64,000 nt of DNA from Acidimicrobiia bacterium (GCA_022820805.1 JAJEEV010000048.1:1-64000), one strand, 5' to 3'. Counted from the first letter of the stretch, positions 1 through 10,467 are shown. Notes: generated by a model from the sequence alone, not told the origin. A program made the numbers and translations.

Positions 1-85
1 CCTCGGTAGCCGGGTCGAGCACGTCGATGCGCTCGGAGTCGACGCCGTCGCGCCAGCGTCCGTCGATCAGCATCTGTGTCTGCAT
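1..85 (-). CDS. NAD-dependent aldehyde dehydrogenase, N-terminal fragment (runs off window start)
   Basis: Minus-strand translation from ATG at 85: MQTQMLIDGRWRDGVDSERIDVLDPATE..., typical aldehyde dehydrogenase N-terminus. Confidence 0.75.
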   Translation of the reverse strand, partial: MQTQMLIDGRWRDGVDSERIDVLDPATE

Positions 86-89
86 TGTC

Positions 90-1616
90 TCAGCCTCCCA
101 GTTTGGGGATCGTGTGGCTGCCGTGGGCGACGGCCACGTTCTTGGTCTCCATGTAGAAGTCGAAGCTCCAGTCTCCGCCGTCACGCCCGATCCCGCTGCG
201 CTTGGTGCCCCCGAAGGGCGTCGGCAGGTGGCGGACGTTCTGCGAGTTGACCCACACCATGCCTGCATCCACCGCGCCGGCCACGCGATGGGCCCGGCCC
301 ACGTCACCGGTCCAGACGTAGGCGGCCAGCCCGTAGTCGGTGTCGTTGGCGATCGCCACCGCGTCGGCCTCGTCGTCGAAGGCGATCGCGGTCAGCGCCG
401 GGCCGAAGATCTCCTCCTGAGCGATTCGCATGTCGTTGGTAGCGCCGGTGAACAGCACCGGAGCCACGAAGTTGCCCCCGGACGGCGCGCCGGCCCACGG
501 CGTGCCCTCCACGACGGTGGCGCCCTCGGCTCCGGCCGACTGGATGTAGCTGCGCACCTTGTCGCAGTGGCGGGGGTGGATCAGCGGACCGATGACGGTG
601 GCGGGGTCGAGGGGATGGCCCACACGGATGTTCCGCAGCTTGGCCGCCAGGCGCTCGGTGAAGTCGTCGTGGATGCTGCGCTGCACCAGCAGGCGGCTGG
701 AGCTGGTGCAGCGCTCGCCGTTGAGGCTGTAGATCATGAACACGACTGCGTCCAGGGCCCGGTCGAGGTCGGCGTCGTCGAACACGACCACCGGGTTCTT
801 GCCGCCGAGCTCGAAGTGGAGCCGCTTCAGGGTGGGCGCCGATTGGGCCTGGATGGCGGAGCCGGTGGCCGACTCGCCCACGAAGGCGATGGCCGCGATG
901 TCGGGATGCTCGGTGAGGGCGCGGCCGGCGCTCTCGCCGGTGCCGTGCACCACGTTGAGCACCCCGGGCGGCAGGCCCGCCTCCAGCGCGGTCTCAGCCA
1001 GCAGGCAGGCGGTGAGCGGGCTCCACTCCGCCGGCTTGTGCACGACCGTGCACCCGGCGGCCAGCGCCGGTGCGATCTTCCAGGTGGACAGCATGAACGG
1101 CGTGTTCCACGGCGTGATCACCCCCACCGGGCCGATGGCGCGCCGGCTGGTGTAGCTGAGGTGGTGCGCCGACGGCAGGGCCAGCCCGTCTGCGGCGGCC
1201 GGGGCCCGATCGGCGAAGAACCGGAAGTTCTCCGCCCCCCGCAGCGCGGCCGACGACATGAACCGGATGGCCTGGCCGGTGTCGACCGACTCCACCACCG
1301 CGATCTCGCCGGCGCGGGCCTCGATGGCGTCAGCCACCGCATGCAGGATGCGCTTGCGCTGCTCGCCGGACGTGCCCGACCATCCTGAGAAGCTCGCCCG
1401 GGCCGCCTCAGCCGCAGCCGCGACGTCGGTCGAGTCGCCAGCCGCCACATCCCCCAGGTGCATCCCGTCAATGGGCGAAGCGTTGGCGAACGTCTCCCCC
1501 GATGTGCTGGCCGCCGCCTCACCACCGATCAGGTGCAGGGTCGGCTCGGCCGCGAAGCGAGCCAGATGCCGCCCGGCGGCGGCAAGGTTCTCCTCGAAGC
1601 TGGCTACTGCTGCCAT
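90..1616 (-). CDS. hpaE: Aldehyde dehydrogenase, likely 5-carboxymethyl-2-hydroxymuconate semialdehyde dehydrogenase
   Basis: ALDH motifs (FELGGKNPVVVFDDADLD, GERCTSSSRLLVQ); next to CHM isomerase and HpaH-like hydratase. Confidence 0.85.
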   Translation of the reverse strand: MAAVASFEENLAAAGRHLARFAAEPTLHLIGGEAAASTSGETFANASPIDGMHLGDVAAGDSTDVAAAAEAARASFSGWSGTSGEQRKRILHAVADAIEARAGEIAVVESVDTGQAIRFMSSAALRGAENFRFFADRAPAAADGLALPSAHHLSYTSRRAIGPVGVITPWNTPFMLSTWKIAPALAAGCTVVHKPAEWSPLTACLLAETALEAGLPPGVLNVVHGTGESAGRALTEHPDIAAIAFVGESATGSAIQAQSAPTLKRLHFELGGKNPVVVFDDADLDRALDAVVFMIYSLNGERCTSSSRLLVQRSIHDDFTERLAAKLRNIRVGHPLDPATVIGPLIHPRHCDKVRSYIQSAGAEGATVVEGTPWAGAPSGGNFVAPVLFTGATNDMRIAQEEIFGPALTAIAFDDEADAVAIANDTDYGLAAYVWTGDVGRAHRVAGAVDAGMVWVNSQNVRHLPTPFGGTKRSGIGRDGGDWSFDFYMETKNVAVAHGSHTIPKLGG

Positions 1617-1644
1617 TCGGGCGCCTCCTGTCCGGCCTTCGAGG

Positions 1645-2040
1645 CTAGGTCCAGTCGGGCTGGGCGAGGTGGGTGCGGACGTGGTTGCGGTTGATGCGCA
1701 TGGTCGGGTCGATCAACTGCACTTCGGCGCTGATGGCGACAGGATGGTCGGACCGGGACGGTGTCAGCGCCTCGTCGACGGTGTCGATGAGCCGGGTCAG
1801 GAACCGCTCGATGGTCGCGGGCTCCCGGCCGGGACCGATCCGGGCGGTCACGTACACGAATCCGTAGGCCGGGTCGCCGTCGGCGATCCGGTAGTGCTGG
1901 CGGGCCACGGCCCGGGTGCGGAGCGCATCGAGGGCCGGCAGACCGTCGTCGAGGGCCGCAGCATGCACCGTGGCGACCAGCGCGTCGATGTCGATCACCT
2001 CGGCCACGTTGGCGGAATGCTCGATGATGATGTGAGGCAT
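1645..2040 (-). CDS. hpaF: 5-carboxymethyl-2-hydroxymuconate isomerase (CHMI/HpaF family)
   Basis: MPHIIIEHSANV... Pro-1 tautomerase-like N-terminus and CHMI-like body; start trimmed to ATG at 2040. Confidence 0.8.
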   Translation of the reverse strand: MPHIIIEHSANVAEVIDIDALVATVHAAALDDGLPALDALRTRAVARQHYRIADGDPAYGFVYVTARIGPGREPATIERFLTRLIDTVDEALTPSRSDHPVAISAEVQLIDPTMRINRNHVRTHLAQPDWT

Positions 2041-2102
2041 GATCAGCTCCGTCGGGCACGATTGTACGGTTCTGACCCTTCGCCGATCCCCCACGGACAT
2101 CG

Positions 2103-2981
2103 ATGCGTCTACTCAGCTACACCGCCGACGGAGCGTCCTCCTTCGGGCTGCTCACACCCGACGGCACCGGCGTCATCGACCTCGGCGGCCGTGCCGAGGG
2201 TGTAGCCGACCTGGGCGAGCTGATCGCCCAGGGCCGTGTCGCGGAGGCGGCCCACTGGGCGACCTCCGCCGCCGACCACGACATCGCCGACATCGTCTTC
2301 GAGCGCCTGCTCCCCCGCCCCGGCAAGATCATCTGCATCGGCGTGAACTACGGCGGGCGGGGCGCCGAGTACGCCCAGGAGCGCCGCGACGCCTACCCGA
2401 GCGTGTTCGTGCGCTTCCCCGAGACCCTGGTCGGCCACGAACAGCCTCTGCTGCGGCCGCCGGAGTCCGAGCAGTTCGACTACGAGGGCGAGATCGTGGT
2501 TGTGATCGGCACCGGCGGGCGCCGGATTCCCATGGACCAGGCTCACAGCCACATCGCGGGGGTGAGCCTCGGCAATGAGGGCACCATCCGGGACTGGCTC
2601 CGGCACGGGCGCTTCAACGTGACCCAGGGCAAGAACTGGCACCGCAGCGGGTCGGTCGGCCCATGGCTGGTGACCCTCGACGAGATCGGCGATCTGGGCG
2701 ACCTTCACCTCACCACCAGGGTCAACGGCGAGCTGCGCCAGGACGACCTGGCCACCAACATGCACTTCGGGATCGACTACCAGATCCACTACCTGTCCAC
2801 CTTCGTCGGCCTCGACGCCGGCGATGTGATATTCACCGGCACCCCCACCGGCGCCGGCGCCCGCTTCGATCCACCCATCTGGCTCAAGCCCGGCGACATC
2901 GTGGAGGTGACCGTCCCCGAAGTCGGCACCCTCAGAAACCCCGTGCAGGACGAGCAGGCCCTCCAGAGGCCGAGCCAGTAG
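2103..2981 (+). CDS. Fumarylacetoacetate hydrolase family protein
   Basis: KIICIGVNYGGRGAEY, FDYEGEIVVVIG, DVIFTGTPTGAG motifs. Confidence 0.9.
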   Translation: MRLLSYTADGASSFGLLTPDGTGVIDLGGRAEGVADLGELIAQGRVAEAAHWATSAADHDIADIVFERLLPRPGKIICIGVNYGGRGAEYAQERRDAYPSVFVRFPETLVGHEQPLLRPPESEQFDYEGEIVVVIGTGGRRIPMDQAHSHIAGVSLGNEGTIRDWLRHGRFNVTQGKNWHRSGSVGPWLVTLDEIGDLGDLHLTTRVNGELRQDDLATNMHFGIDYQIHYLSTFVGLDAGDVIFTGTPTGAGARFDPPIWLKPGDIVEVTVPEVGTLRNPVQDEQALQRPSQ

Positions 2982-3095
2982 ACATGCGGGTCGGCCCACC
3001 GGGGCGAGGCCGTGGCCCGAGCGGCCCGTGAGCGCAGCGAACAAGAGCGGGAAACACCGTAGCCTCGGGCCGGACCTAGAGCAGGAGGCGCGAGC

Positions 3096-4085
3096 ATGAC
3101 CACGGCAGCGGGCGGAACGAATGCGGCTGTTCAGATTGCTGAGACCGGCGATCCCGAGGTGATGCAACTGGTGCAGCGGGCCAACCCGGCAGCCGGCGAC
3201 GGCGAGATCACGGTGGAGGTGGCCGCGGCCGGGGTGAACTTCATCGACACGTATCACCGCTCAGGCCTCTACGACATGCCGCTGCCGCTGGTGCTGGGCC
3301 AGGAGGGGTCCGGGACCGTGCTCGAGGCCGGCGCCGGGGTCGATGGCTTCGCGCCCGGCGACCGGGTGGCCTGGGCCGGGTCGGTCGGCTCCTACGCCGA
3401 ACAGGCCGCGGTGAACGCCGCGGTGGCCTACAAGGTGCCCGACGGCGTGGATCTGGATGTGGCCGCGGCCATCGGGGTGCAGGGCCTCACCGCCCACTAC
3501 CTGGTCAGCGACTGCCCCCGGATCGGTCCCGGGGACCGGTGCCTGGTGCATGCCGGCGCGGGAGGCACTGGACGGCTGATCGTGCAGATGGCCAAGCTGC
3601 GTGGCGCGGAGGTGGTCGCCGCCGTCGGGTCCGACGCCAAGGTTGAGCTGGCCCGAGCCGCGGGGGCCGACCATGTCGTGAACTACTCGACCACCGACCT
3701 CGTGGCCGGCGTCGAGGCCGCGGTCGGTCCCGAGGCCATCGACGTGGTCTACGACGGGGTGGGCGCCGCGGTGTACGACGCCAGCCTGCAACTGCTGCGC
3801 GTGCGAGGGTCGATGGTGACCTTCGGCAACGCCTCGGGAGCGGTGGAGCCCAAGGCGCCGCTGCACCTGATGGGGAAGTCGCTGTGGCTGACCCGGCCCA
3901 AGCTTTGGGACTTCATCGCCACCCGCGAGGCCCTCGACGCCCGGACCGCCGAGGTGTTCGGCTGGATCGCCGCTGGCGACCTCGACGTGCGGATCGCGGC
4001 CCGGCTGCCGCTGGGCGAGGCGCCCGAGGCCCACCGGCTCCTGCAGGGCCGCAGCCTGGCCGGCAAGATCCTGCTCATCCCGTGA
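3096..4085 (+). CDS. NADPH:quinone reductase (zinc-free MDR family)
   Basis: GVNFIDTYHRSGLY, VLGQEGSGTV, VHAGAGGTGRLIVQMAK. Confidence 0.9.
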   Translation: MTTAAGGTNAAVQIAETGDPEVMQLVQRANPAAGDGEITVEVAAAGVNFIDTYHRSGLYDMPLPLVLGQEGSGTVLEAGAGVDGFAPGDRVAWAGSVGSYAEQAAVNAAVAYKVPDGVDLDVAAAIGVQGLTAHYLVSDCPRIGPGDRCLVHAGAGGTGRLIVQMAKLRGAEVVAAVGSDAKVELARAAGADHVVNYSTTDLVAGVEAAVGPEAIDVVYDGVGAAVYDASLQLLRVRGSMVTFGNASGAVEPKAPLHLMGKSLWLTRPKLWDFIATREALDARTAEVFGWIAAGDLDVRIAARLPLGEAPEAHRLLQGRSLAGKILLIP

Positions 4086-4113
4086 GCTGCCGGCGCGATG
4101 ACGGTGGCACCAG

Positions 4114-4947
4114 ATGACCGCCGCCTCCAAGCCGGGGGCGGCCGGATTGACCGACGCCGAGATCCGCGCTGAGGCCGAGCTGCTCGACACCGCCGAGCGC
4201 GACCGCAGGCAGGTTCGCCAGACGACGAGCGTCTACCCGCACATGACCATCGACGAGGCCTACCGGGTGCAGGCCGCGTGGCTGGAGATCCGGCTGGCCC
4301 GGGGCGAGCAGGTCGTCGGCCACAAGATCGGTCTCACCAGCCGGGCCATGCAGCAGGCCATGAGCATCGCCACCCCCGACTCGGGCTTCCTCACCGACGC
4401 CATGGTGTTCCCCGCCGGTGAGCCCGTCACAGCCGCCGACTTCTGCGACCTGCGCCTCGAGGTGGAGCTGGCCTTCGTGCTGGCTGACGATCTCTACGGC
4501 GCCGACCTCAGCGTCGACGACGTGCTCGACGCCACCGACCATGTGACCGCGGCGGTGGAGATGATCGCGTCGCGCACCCCCCGCACCGATCCCGCGACCG
4601 GCCGCACCCGCACGGTGGTGGACACCGTCGCCGACAACGCCGCCGACGCGGGCATCGTTGTGGGCGGCCTCCCGGTCGGGCCCCGCGACCTGGACCTGCG
4701 CTGGGTGGGTGCCATCGCCTACCGCAACGGCATCGTCGAGGAGACCGGTCTGGCCGCTGGGGTGCTCGACCATCCCGCCAATGGCATCGTCTGGCTCGCC
4801 CGCCGCTACGCCGAGCAGGGGCTCGCGCTGCGGTCGGGCGAGGTGATCCTGTCGGGCTCGTTCACCCGCCCTATGGAGGTGGCGCCGGGCGACGAGTTCC
4901 GTTTCGACTTCGGCCCACTCGGCTCCTTCGACATCCCGATCGCCTGA
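4114..4947 (+). CDS. hpaH: 2-oxo-hept-3-ene-1,7-dioate hydratase-like (HpaH/MhpD family)
   Basis: GHKIGLTSRAMQQAMSIATPDSGFLTDAMVF; LRLEVELAFVL; GNEVILSGSF-like motif. Confidence 0.85.
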   Translation: MTAASKPGAAGLTDAEIRAEAELLDTAERDRRQVRQTTSVYPHMTIDEAYRVQAAWLEIRLARGEQVVGHKIGLTSRAMQQAMSIATPDSGFLTDAMVFPAGEPVTAADFCDLRLEVELAFVLADDLYGADLSVDDVLDATDHVTAAVEMIASRTPRTDPATGRTRTVVDTVADNAADAGIVVGGLPVGPRDLDLRWVGAIAYRNGIVEETGLAAGVLDHPANGIVWLARRYAEQGLALRSGEVILSGSFTRPMEVAPGDEFRFDFGPLGSFDIPIA

Positions 4948-4983
4948 CCCCTGCCGATCCGGCAGCGAGCCCAGCGCCGGGTG

Positions 4984-5769
4984 CTAGCGCCGTTCGAACA
5001 CGCTCGACAGGCCGCCGATGACCGAACCCTCGCCCTGAGATCCGCCTGGCCGGATGTTGGCCATGACCCGGTCGGCGAGCCGGTTGAACGGCAGCGACTG
5101 GAGCCACACCCGGCCCACGCCGGTGAGGGTGGCCAGGAACAGGCCCTCACCGCCGAACACCATCGACTTCAGGTTGCCGGCCCGCTCGATGGAGTACTGG
5201 ATCTGAGGCTGGAAGGCCACGATGCAGCCGGTGTCCACGCGCATGGTCTCGCCCTGTAGCTGCTTCTCGACGATGGTGCCGCCCGCGTGCATGAAGGCCA
5301 GGCCGTCACCGGAGATGGACTGCAGGATGAAGCCCTCCCCGCCGAACAGGCCGGTGCCGAATTTGCGGTTGAAGACGATGTCGAGCTTGGTCCCTGACGC
5401 TGCGCACAGGAACGCGTCCTTCTGGGCCACAAGCTGCCCGCCGGCTGCGGCCAGGTTGATGGGCAGGATCTTGCCGGGATAGGGGGCGGCCATGGCCACC
5501 CGCTGCTTGCCCTGGGGGGCGCTGTTCATGAAGTGGGTCATGAACAGACCCTCGCCGGTAACGCCTCGCTTGGCCGCCGATTTGAGCTTGCCCCACGTGC
5601 CCTGGTCGGGATCGGAGCCGTCGCCCATCTTGGCCTCGAAGGTGATGCCCTGCTCCATGTACATCATGGCGCCGGCCTCGGCGACGACGACCTCGCCGGG
5701 GTCCAGTTCGATCTCCACGAACTGGAGGTCGTCGCCGTAGATCTGGTAGTCGATTTCGTGGCTTCGCAT
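4984..5769 (-). CDS. AIM24/TIGR00266 family protein
   Basis: [47 protein letters not shown]. Confidence 0.85.
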   Translation of the reverse strand: MRSHEIDYQIYGDDLQFVEIELDPGEVVVAEAGAMMYMEQGITFEAKMGDGSDPDQGTWGKLKSAAKRGVTGEGLFMTHFMNSAPQGKQRVAMAAPYPGKILPINLAAAGGQLVAQKDAFLCAASGTKLDIVFNRKFGTGLFGGEGFILQSISGDGLAFMHAGGTIVEKQLQGETMRVDTGCIVAFQPQIQYSIERAGNLKSMVFGGEGLFLATLTGVGRVWLQSLPFNRLADRVMANIRPGGSQGEGSVIGGLSSVFERR

Positions 5770-5872
5770 GGCTGCCTCCTAGCTGCCGGGGCCGACTGCG
5801 GCGAGACTAACCGTCACCAGGTAAGAGTCAGTCGATACCCGACGTGCCGTATGTCACACGGAAGGAGGCCTG

Positions 5873-6790
5873 ATGTCTCGACAGGTCTGCGAAGGGCAGG
5901 TGGCGCTGGTTACGGGCGCCAGCAAGGGGGGCACCGGCACCGCCATGGCGCTGCGCCTCGCGGCCGAGGGGGCCCGGGTGGCGATCACGGCCCGGAGCGT
6001 CGACGGCCTCGAGGCGACCTGCGACCGGATCCGCGAGATCGGCGGCCAGTGCGTGGTGCTGCCGTCGGATCTCAGCGACCCCCACGGTGCCCGCACAAAG
6101 CTGGTGGAGCGGACCGAGGCCGCGCTCGGCCCCATCGACATCCTGGTCAACAACGCGGCCGTCGGCGGCTACGGGCCCTTCGAGTCGGTGCCCGCGGAGC
6201 GCCTGGAACGGGCGCTGCAGGTGAACCTGTGGGCGCCGTGGCTGCTGACCGCCGAGGTGATCGGTGCGATGCGCGAGCGCGGCCGGGGCGCGATCCTGAA
6301 CATCACCACGTTCTCGGCCGAACTCCCGCCCGGGTCGCCGTTCCCGGCCAACAAGCCATCCAAGGCGGGTGCTATGTACGGCGCGACCAAGGCCGCCCTG
6401 AACCGGCTCACAGTGTCGGTGGCCAGCGAGTGCGAGGGCCAGGGCATCGCGGTCAACGCCCTCGCCCCGCAGGGCGCCATCGCCACACCCTCGCTGGTCG
6501 CCGCCGGCTGGGTCGAGGGCGTGATGTTCGAGCCGATGGAGACGATGGCGGAGGCGGCGGTGGCTCTCTGCACCGGGGACCCGGACCTACTGAACGGCCG
6601 CATCGCCTACAGCCTGCAGCTGCTCACCGAGCTGCAACGGCCGGTGTTCGACCTGCTCGGCGAGAACCTGGTCGAGGGCTGGCAGCCCGAGGACCTACCC
6701 GACATCATCGACCGCCAGGAGCAGAGCCTCGCCGGCCGCGGCTGGCCCGACGCCTACACCTTCGGCCGGGTCCACAGCCCCCGCCCCTGA
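5873..6790 (+). CDS. Short-chain dehydrogenase/reductase
   Basis: TGASKGGTGTAMA, NNAAVGGYG, MYGATKAALNRL (YxxxK). Confidence 0.9.
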   Translation: MSRQVCEGQVALVTGASKGGTGTAMALRLAAEGARVAITARSVDGLEATCDRIREIGGQCVVLPSDLSDPHGARTKLVERTEAALGPIDILVNNAAVGGYGPFESVPAERLERALQVNLWAPWLLTAEVIGAMRERGRGAILNITTFSAELPPGSPFPANKPSKAGAMYGATKAALNRLTVSVASECEGQGIAVNALAPQGAIATPSLVAAGWVEGVMFEPMETMAEAAVALCTGDPDLLNGRIAYSLQLLTELQRPVFDLLGENLVEGWQPEDLPDIIDRQEQSLAGRGWPDAYTFGRVHSPRP

Positions 6791-6848
6791 TCGCCGACCA
6801 GCCGGATCAGGGCCAGGACCAGCCGTGGGCAGTCCCGGCAAGGCTGCA

Positions 6849-7421
6849 TCAGTAGTCGATGCCCTTCTTGGCCACGATCCCGGAGTCGTAGGCGTGCTTG
6901 GTCTTGATCATCTCGGTGACGGTGTCGGCCATCTCGATCATCCAGGCGGGCGCGTCGCGCCCGGTCAGCACCAGCGACACCTGCTCGGGGCGGGCACGGA
7001 ACGTGGCCTCCACCTCCGCGGCGTCGATCCATCCCCAGTTGAGGGGGTAGGTGATCTCGTCGAAGACCACCAGCCGGTGCTGGCCCGCCTCCACCAGCGC
7101 CTTGCCGTGGCTCCACGCCTCGCGAGCCTCGGCCTCGTCGCGGGTCAGGTCGTCACTGTCCCAGGTGAAGCCCTCGCCCAGCGACCAGAAGTCGATGCCC
7201 AGCGGCTCAGCCATCAACTGCTCGCCGGTCACCCAGTCATCGGACTTCAGGAACTGCACCACGGCCACCGGCCAGCCCCTCGCCCTGGCCCGCAGCGCGG
7301 TGCCGAACGCGGCCGACGACTTGCCCTTGCCGTCGCCGGTGTTGACCACCACCAGGCTCCTGGCGGTGCGCATCCCACCCGGGCGGGGATCCTCCGTGAG
7401 CGGGGCGTCGGGGGTGGTCAT
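6849..7421 (-). CDS. cobO: Cob(I)yrinic acid a,c-diamide adenosyltransferase
   Basis: NTGDGKGKSSAAFGTALRARARGW P-loop; VLTGRDAPAWMIEMADTVTEM. Confidence 0.92.
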   Translation of the reverse strand: MTTPDAPLTEDPRPGGMRTARSLVVVNTGDGKGKSSAAFGTALRARARGWPVAVVQFLKSDDWVTGEQLMAEPLGIDFWSLGEGFTWDSDDLTRDEAEAREAWSHGKALVEAGQHRLVVFDEITYPLNWGWIDAAEVEATFRARPEQVSLVLTGRDAPAWMIEMADTVTEMIKTKHAYDSGIVAKKGIDY

Positions 7422-8242
7422 GGCTGGTCTCCATTCTGGGTTCCCGGCTCGGTACCGGACTGCGAACGGCCCGCCGCGGTGATGGGCACGATCACGGGAC
7501 CCTCGGGATCGTCGACGATGCGAACGGTCGCTCCGAAGTGTGCCGCGATGTTCTGCACGGTGAGCACCTCCGTGGGCGGGCCCGTCTGGGCGACCTTCCC
7601 CTGGGCAAGTATGGCGATGCGGTCGCCGTAGCGGGCCGCGAGAGTCAGGTCGTGCAGGGTGGCGATCACGGTCAGCCCGCGCTCGCGGCGCAGGGCGTCC
7701 ACCAACTCGAGCACGTCCTGCTGGTGGCCCAGGTCGAGGGCGGTGGTGGGCTCATCGAGCAGCAGCACATCGGCCTGCTGGGCCAGGGCTCGGGCCAGGA
7801 CGGCCCGCTGACGCTCACCGCCCGACAGCGACTGCACCGCCCGCTCTTCGAAGCCGCCCAGGTCGAGGCGTTGGAGGGTCTCGACCGCGATCATGCGGTC
7901 GTGGGCGGTCTCGGCCGCGAACACGCCCCGGTGGGGGGTGCGGCCGAGCAGCACGTAGTCGGCCACCAGCATTCCGGGAGGGATCACCGGAGTCTGCGGG
8001 ACGTAGGCCAGCTTGCGGGCCCGGGCCGCGCGGCGGTGCTGGTCGGTGAGCCCGTCGATGTCGATCTCGCCGTTGAAGGGCACCAGCCCGAGAAGGGCCC
8101 GAAGCAGCGTGGTCTTGCCCGCGCCGTTGGGTCCGATGACGTTCACCCACTCGCCCGCCGACGCGGCCAGGTCGATGCCGCGAAGCACATGGGTGCCGTC
8201 GAGAGTGACGTCCAGCGCCCGCACGCTCACCGCCGCGGTCAC
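7418..8242 (-). CDS. btuD: ABC transporter ATP-binding protein (BtuD/FepC type)
   Basis: Walker A GPNGAGKTT, signature LSGGERQR, Walker B LLLDEPT; operonic with BtuC/BtuF/CobO. Confidence 0.88.
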   Translation of the reverse strand: MTAAVSVRALDVTLDGTHVLRGIDLAASAGEWVNVIGPNGAGKTTLLRALLGLVPFNGEIDIDGLTDQHRRAARARKLAYVPQTPVIPPGMLVADYVLLGRTPHRGVFAAETAHDRMIAVETLQRLDLGGFEERAVQSLSGGERQRAVLARALAQQADVLLLDEPTTALDLGHQQDVLELVDALRRERGLTVIATLHDLTLAARYGDRIAILAQGKVAQTGPPTEVLTVQNIAAHFGATVRIVDDPEGPVIVPITAAGRSQSGTEPGTQNGDQP

Positions 8243-9309
8243 CAGATCTCCCGGCGGCTGGTCCTCAGCACAAGCACGAAGAACGGGGCGCCCAGGAACG
8301 CGGTCACCACGCCGATCGGCAGCTCGGCAGGGGCCAGCGCGGTGCGGGCGGCCAGATCGGCCAGCACCATGAACGCCCCCCCGAACAGCACCGACAGGGG
8401 CAGCACGGCCCGGTTGCTGGTGCCGAAGGCGAGTCTCACGGCGTGGGGCACGATGATCCCGACGAAGCCGATGAGCCCGCTCACCGAGACCGCCGCAGCC
8501 GCGCCCAGCGACGCGGCCAGCACCACGATCATCCGCACCCGCCGGGGTTCCAGCCCGAGCGCGGCGGCCTCCTCGTCCCCCACCGCGAGCACGTCGAGGG
8601 CCCGGCGATAGCGCAGCACCACCGCGGCGGTCACCACGAAGTAGGGCAGCATCAGCACCGGCTCAGACCATCCCGAGGTGGCGATGCGGCCCAGGATCCA
8701 GGCGAAGATCTGGCGGAAGGCGTCGCTGTTGGCCTGCAGCACATAGGTCTGGCAGGCGGTCAGGAAGCTGGCCACCGCGATCCCGGCCAGGATCAGCGAC
8801 GCGGTGGAGCGGCCCCCGAGGTGACCGGCCGCGTACGACACCGTCACCGAGATGAGCGCGCCCGCGAAGGCGGCCAGCGGCACCGGGTCGAGCGCGCCGG
8901 CGCCGTCGCCGAGGTTGCTGGTGATGGCGATGGTGGCCCCGAGCCCGGCCCCGGCCGCGATGCCCAGCAGGTAGGGATCGGCCAGGGGGTTGCGGAACGC
9001 GCCCTGATACGCCGCACCGCTCATCGACAGGGTGGCCCCCACCAGCAGCCCCAGCGCCACCCGGGGCAGCCGGATCTGCTCCACGATGGCCGCGTGGGCG
9101 TCGCTCAGGCCCGAGTCGAGCGCGACCCCTGGGAGTGCGTCCAGCAGCTGGAGGACCACCCGGTGGGCGGCGATGTGGACCGGCCCGATCGTCAGCCCGG
9201 CAATCACCGCCACCAAGACTGCGACCAGGCCCGCGATCAGCGACACGGGTCGCAACCCCGAGGCCTTCAGGGCCGTCCCTGCGGCGCCGGCAGGCTGAGG
9301 CTCGGTCAC
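8239..9309 (-). CDS. btuC: FecCD-family ABC transporter permease (BtuC type)
   Basis: LPRVALGLLVGATLSMSGAAYQGAFRNPLADPYLLGIAAGAGLGA. Confidence 0.92.
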   Translation of the reverse strand: MTEPQPAGAAGTALKASGLRPVSLIAGLVAVLVAVIAGLTIGPVHIAAHRVVLQLLDALPGVALDSGLSDAHAAIVEQIRLPRVALGLLVGATLSMSGAAYQGAFRNPLADPYLLGIAAGAGLGATIAITSNLGDGAGALDPVPLAAFAGALISVTVSYAAGHLGGRSTASLILAGIAVASFLTACQTYVLQANSDAFRQIFAWILGRIATSGWSEPVLMLPYFVVTAAVVLRYRRALDVLAVGDEEAAALGLEPRRVRMIVVLAASLGAAAAVSVSGLIGFVGIIVPHAVRLAFGTSNRAVLPLSVLFGGAFMVLADLAARTALAPAELPIGVVTAFLGAPFFVLVLRTSRREIW

Positions 9310-9326
9310 GGCCCCTGCTCGGCCTC

Positions 9327-10217
9327 TCAGCCCGCGGCGCCGACCGACACCAGCACCCCTGAGACGGCCGCGACGAAGTCCACGAGACGGGGGCCCCAGC
9401 GCGACACGATGTCATCATCGAGCTCGACGATCCGGCCGGCCCGCACCGCGGTCAGCTGGTCCCAGCCGGGCCGGGCCGCCACGGTCTGAGCGTCCTGGCC
9501 GCAGCACAGGGTGTCGGCCAGGAAGATGATGCCGGGGTCGGCGTCCACCAGGTACTCGTCACTGAGCTGCGGGTAGCCCCAGGCGCTGCCGTCGGCGTCG
9601 ACGGGGTCGGCCACGTTGGCCAGCCCGAACAGGCCGTAGACCTGTCCGATGAAGGTTCCGCTGGTGACGGTGTAGAGCGTGTTGTCGAGCTCGTGGTAGT
9701 AGGTGAGCCCGGACGCGTCCGGCGCCGCCGCGACCAGCTCGTCTATCCGGGACCGCATGTCGGTGACCAACGCGGCGGCCTCGGCGTCCTGTCCGGTGAT
9801 CTCGCCGAGCGACTCGATCTGGACGTAGACATCCTCGAACGCGAAGGGCGCGTCATGGGCCCAAACCTCGATGCCGAGGGCCTCGAGGCTCGCGCCCACG
9901 TCGCCGCTGGTCTGCATCAACACCAGATCGGGGTCGTAGGAGGCGATGGCCTCGATGTTGGGGTTCCAGCCGTCGAGATCGGTGACCGGGGCCTCCTCGG
10001 GGTAGTACGAGAACTGGTCGACGGCCACGACCCGGTCGCCCGCGCCGATGGCGAACACCATCTCGGTCGCCGTCGGGGAGATCGACACGATCCGCTGGCC
10101 TGCGCCCTGTGCGTCGTCCGGGGTACCGCTGCACGCGGCCGTCACAATGGCCATCGCGAGCAGTAGCAGCAGGAGCTTGGCCCGCAGCGGGGCCCGCCCG
10201 GTTGAAGTGGTGGTCAT
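9327..10217 (-). CDS. btuF: Cobalamin-type ABC substrate-binding lipoprotein (BtuF type)
   Basis: Signal peptide/lipobox (MAIVTAACSG), RIVSISPTATEMVFAIGAGDRVVAVDQFS; start trimmed to ATG at 10217. Confidence 0.85.
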   Translation of the reverse strand: MTTTSTGRAPLRAKLLLLLLAMAIVTAACSGTPDDAQGAGQRIVSISPTATEMVFAIGAGDRVVAVDQFSYYPEEAPVTDLDGWNPNIEAIASYDPDLVLMQTSGDVGASLEALGIEVWAHDAPFAFEDVYVQIESLGEITGQDAEAAALVTDMRSRIDELVAAAPDASGLTYYHELDNTLYTVTSGTFIGQVYGLFGLANVADPVDADGSAWGYPQLSDEYLVDADPGIIFLADTLCCGQDAQTVAARPGWDQLTAVRAGRIVELDDDIVSRWGPRLVDFVAAVSGVLVSVGAAG

Positions 10218-10284
10218 CAGTCTCTCCCTTCTGCTCGAGTTCGGGGCCGAGCAGCGGGAGTGCCACCGCACGAGCCTCCCCTTA

Positions 10285-10435
10285 CCTCGAGGGGTCGGAT
10301 CGTCATGCCGGCAGCCAGGCGATCGGACTCGTCTCGGCGGCCGGGGCCGTCGAGCATCACCGCTGCGGGACAGTGCCGGGTTCTCACCGGCTTCGCTGCC
10401 TGTCGGCGCGCCGGAGCCTAGCCGCTCCGGAAGTC
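10285..10435 (-). ncRNA. Cobalamin riboswitch (approximate bounds)
   Basis: Minus strand contains GCCGGTGAGAACCCGGCACTGTCCCGCAGCGGTGATG and a B12-box-like AGTCCGATCGCCTGGCTGCC, upstream of btuF. Confidence 0.88.
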
Positions 10436-10467
10436 GAGAACCGCGGGGACGGGTTGCTGGCGGGCGG

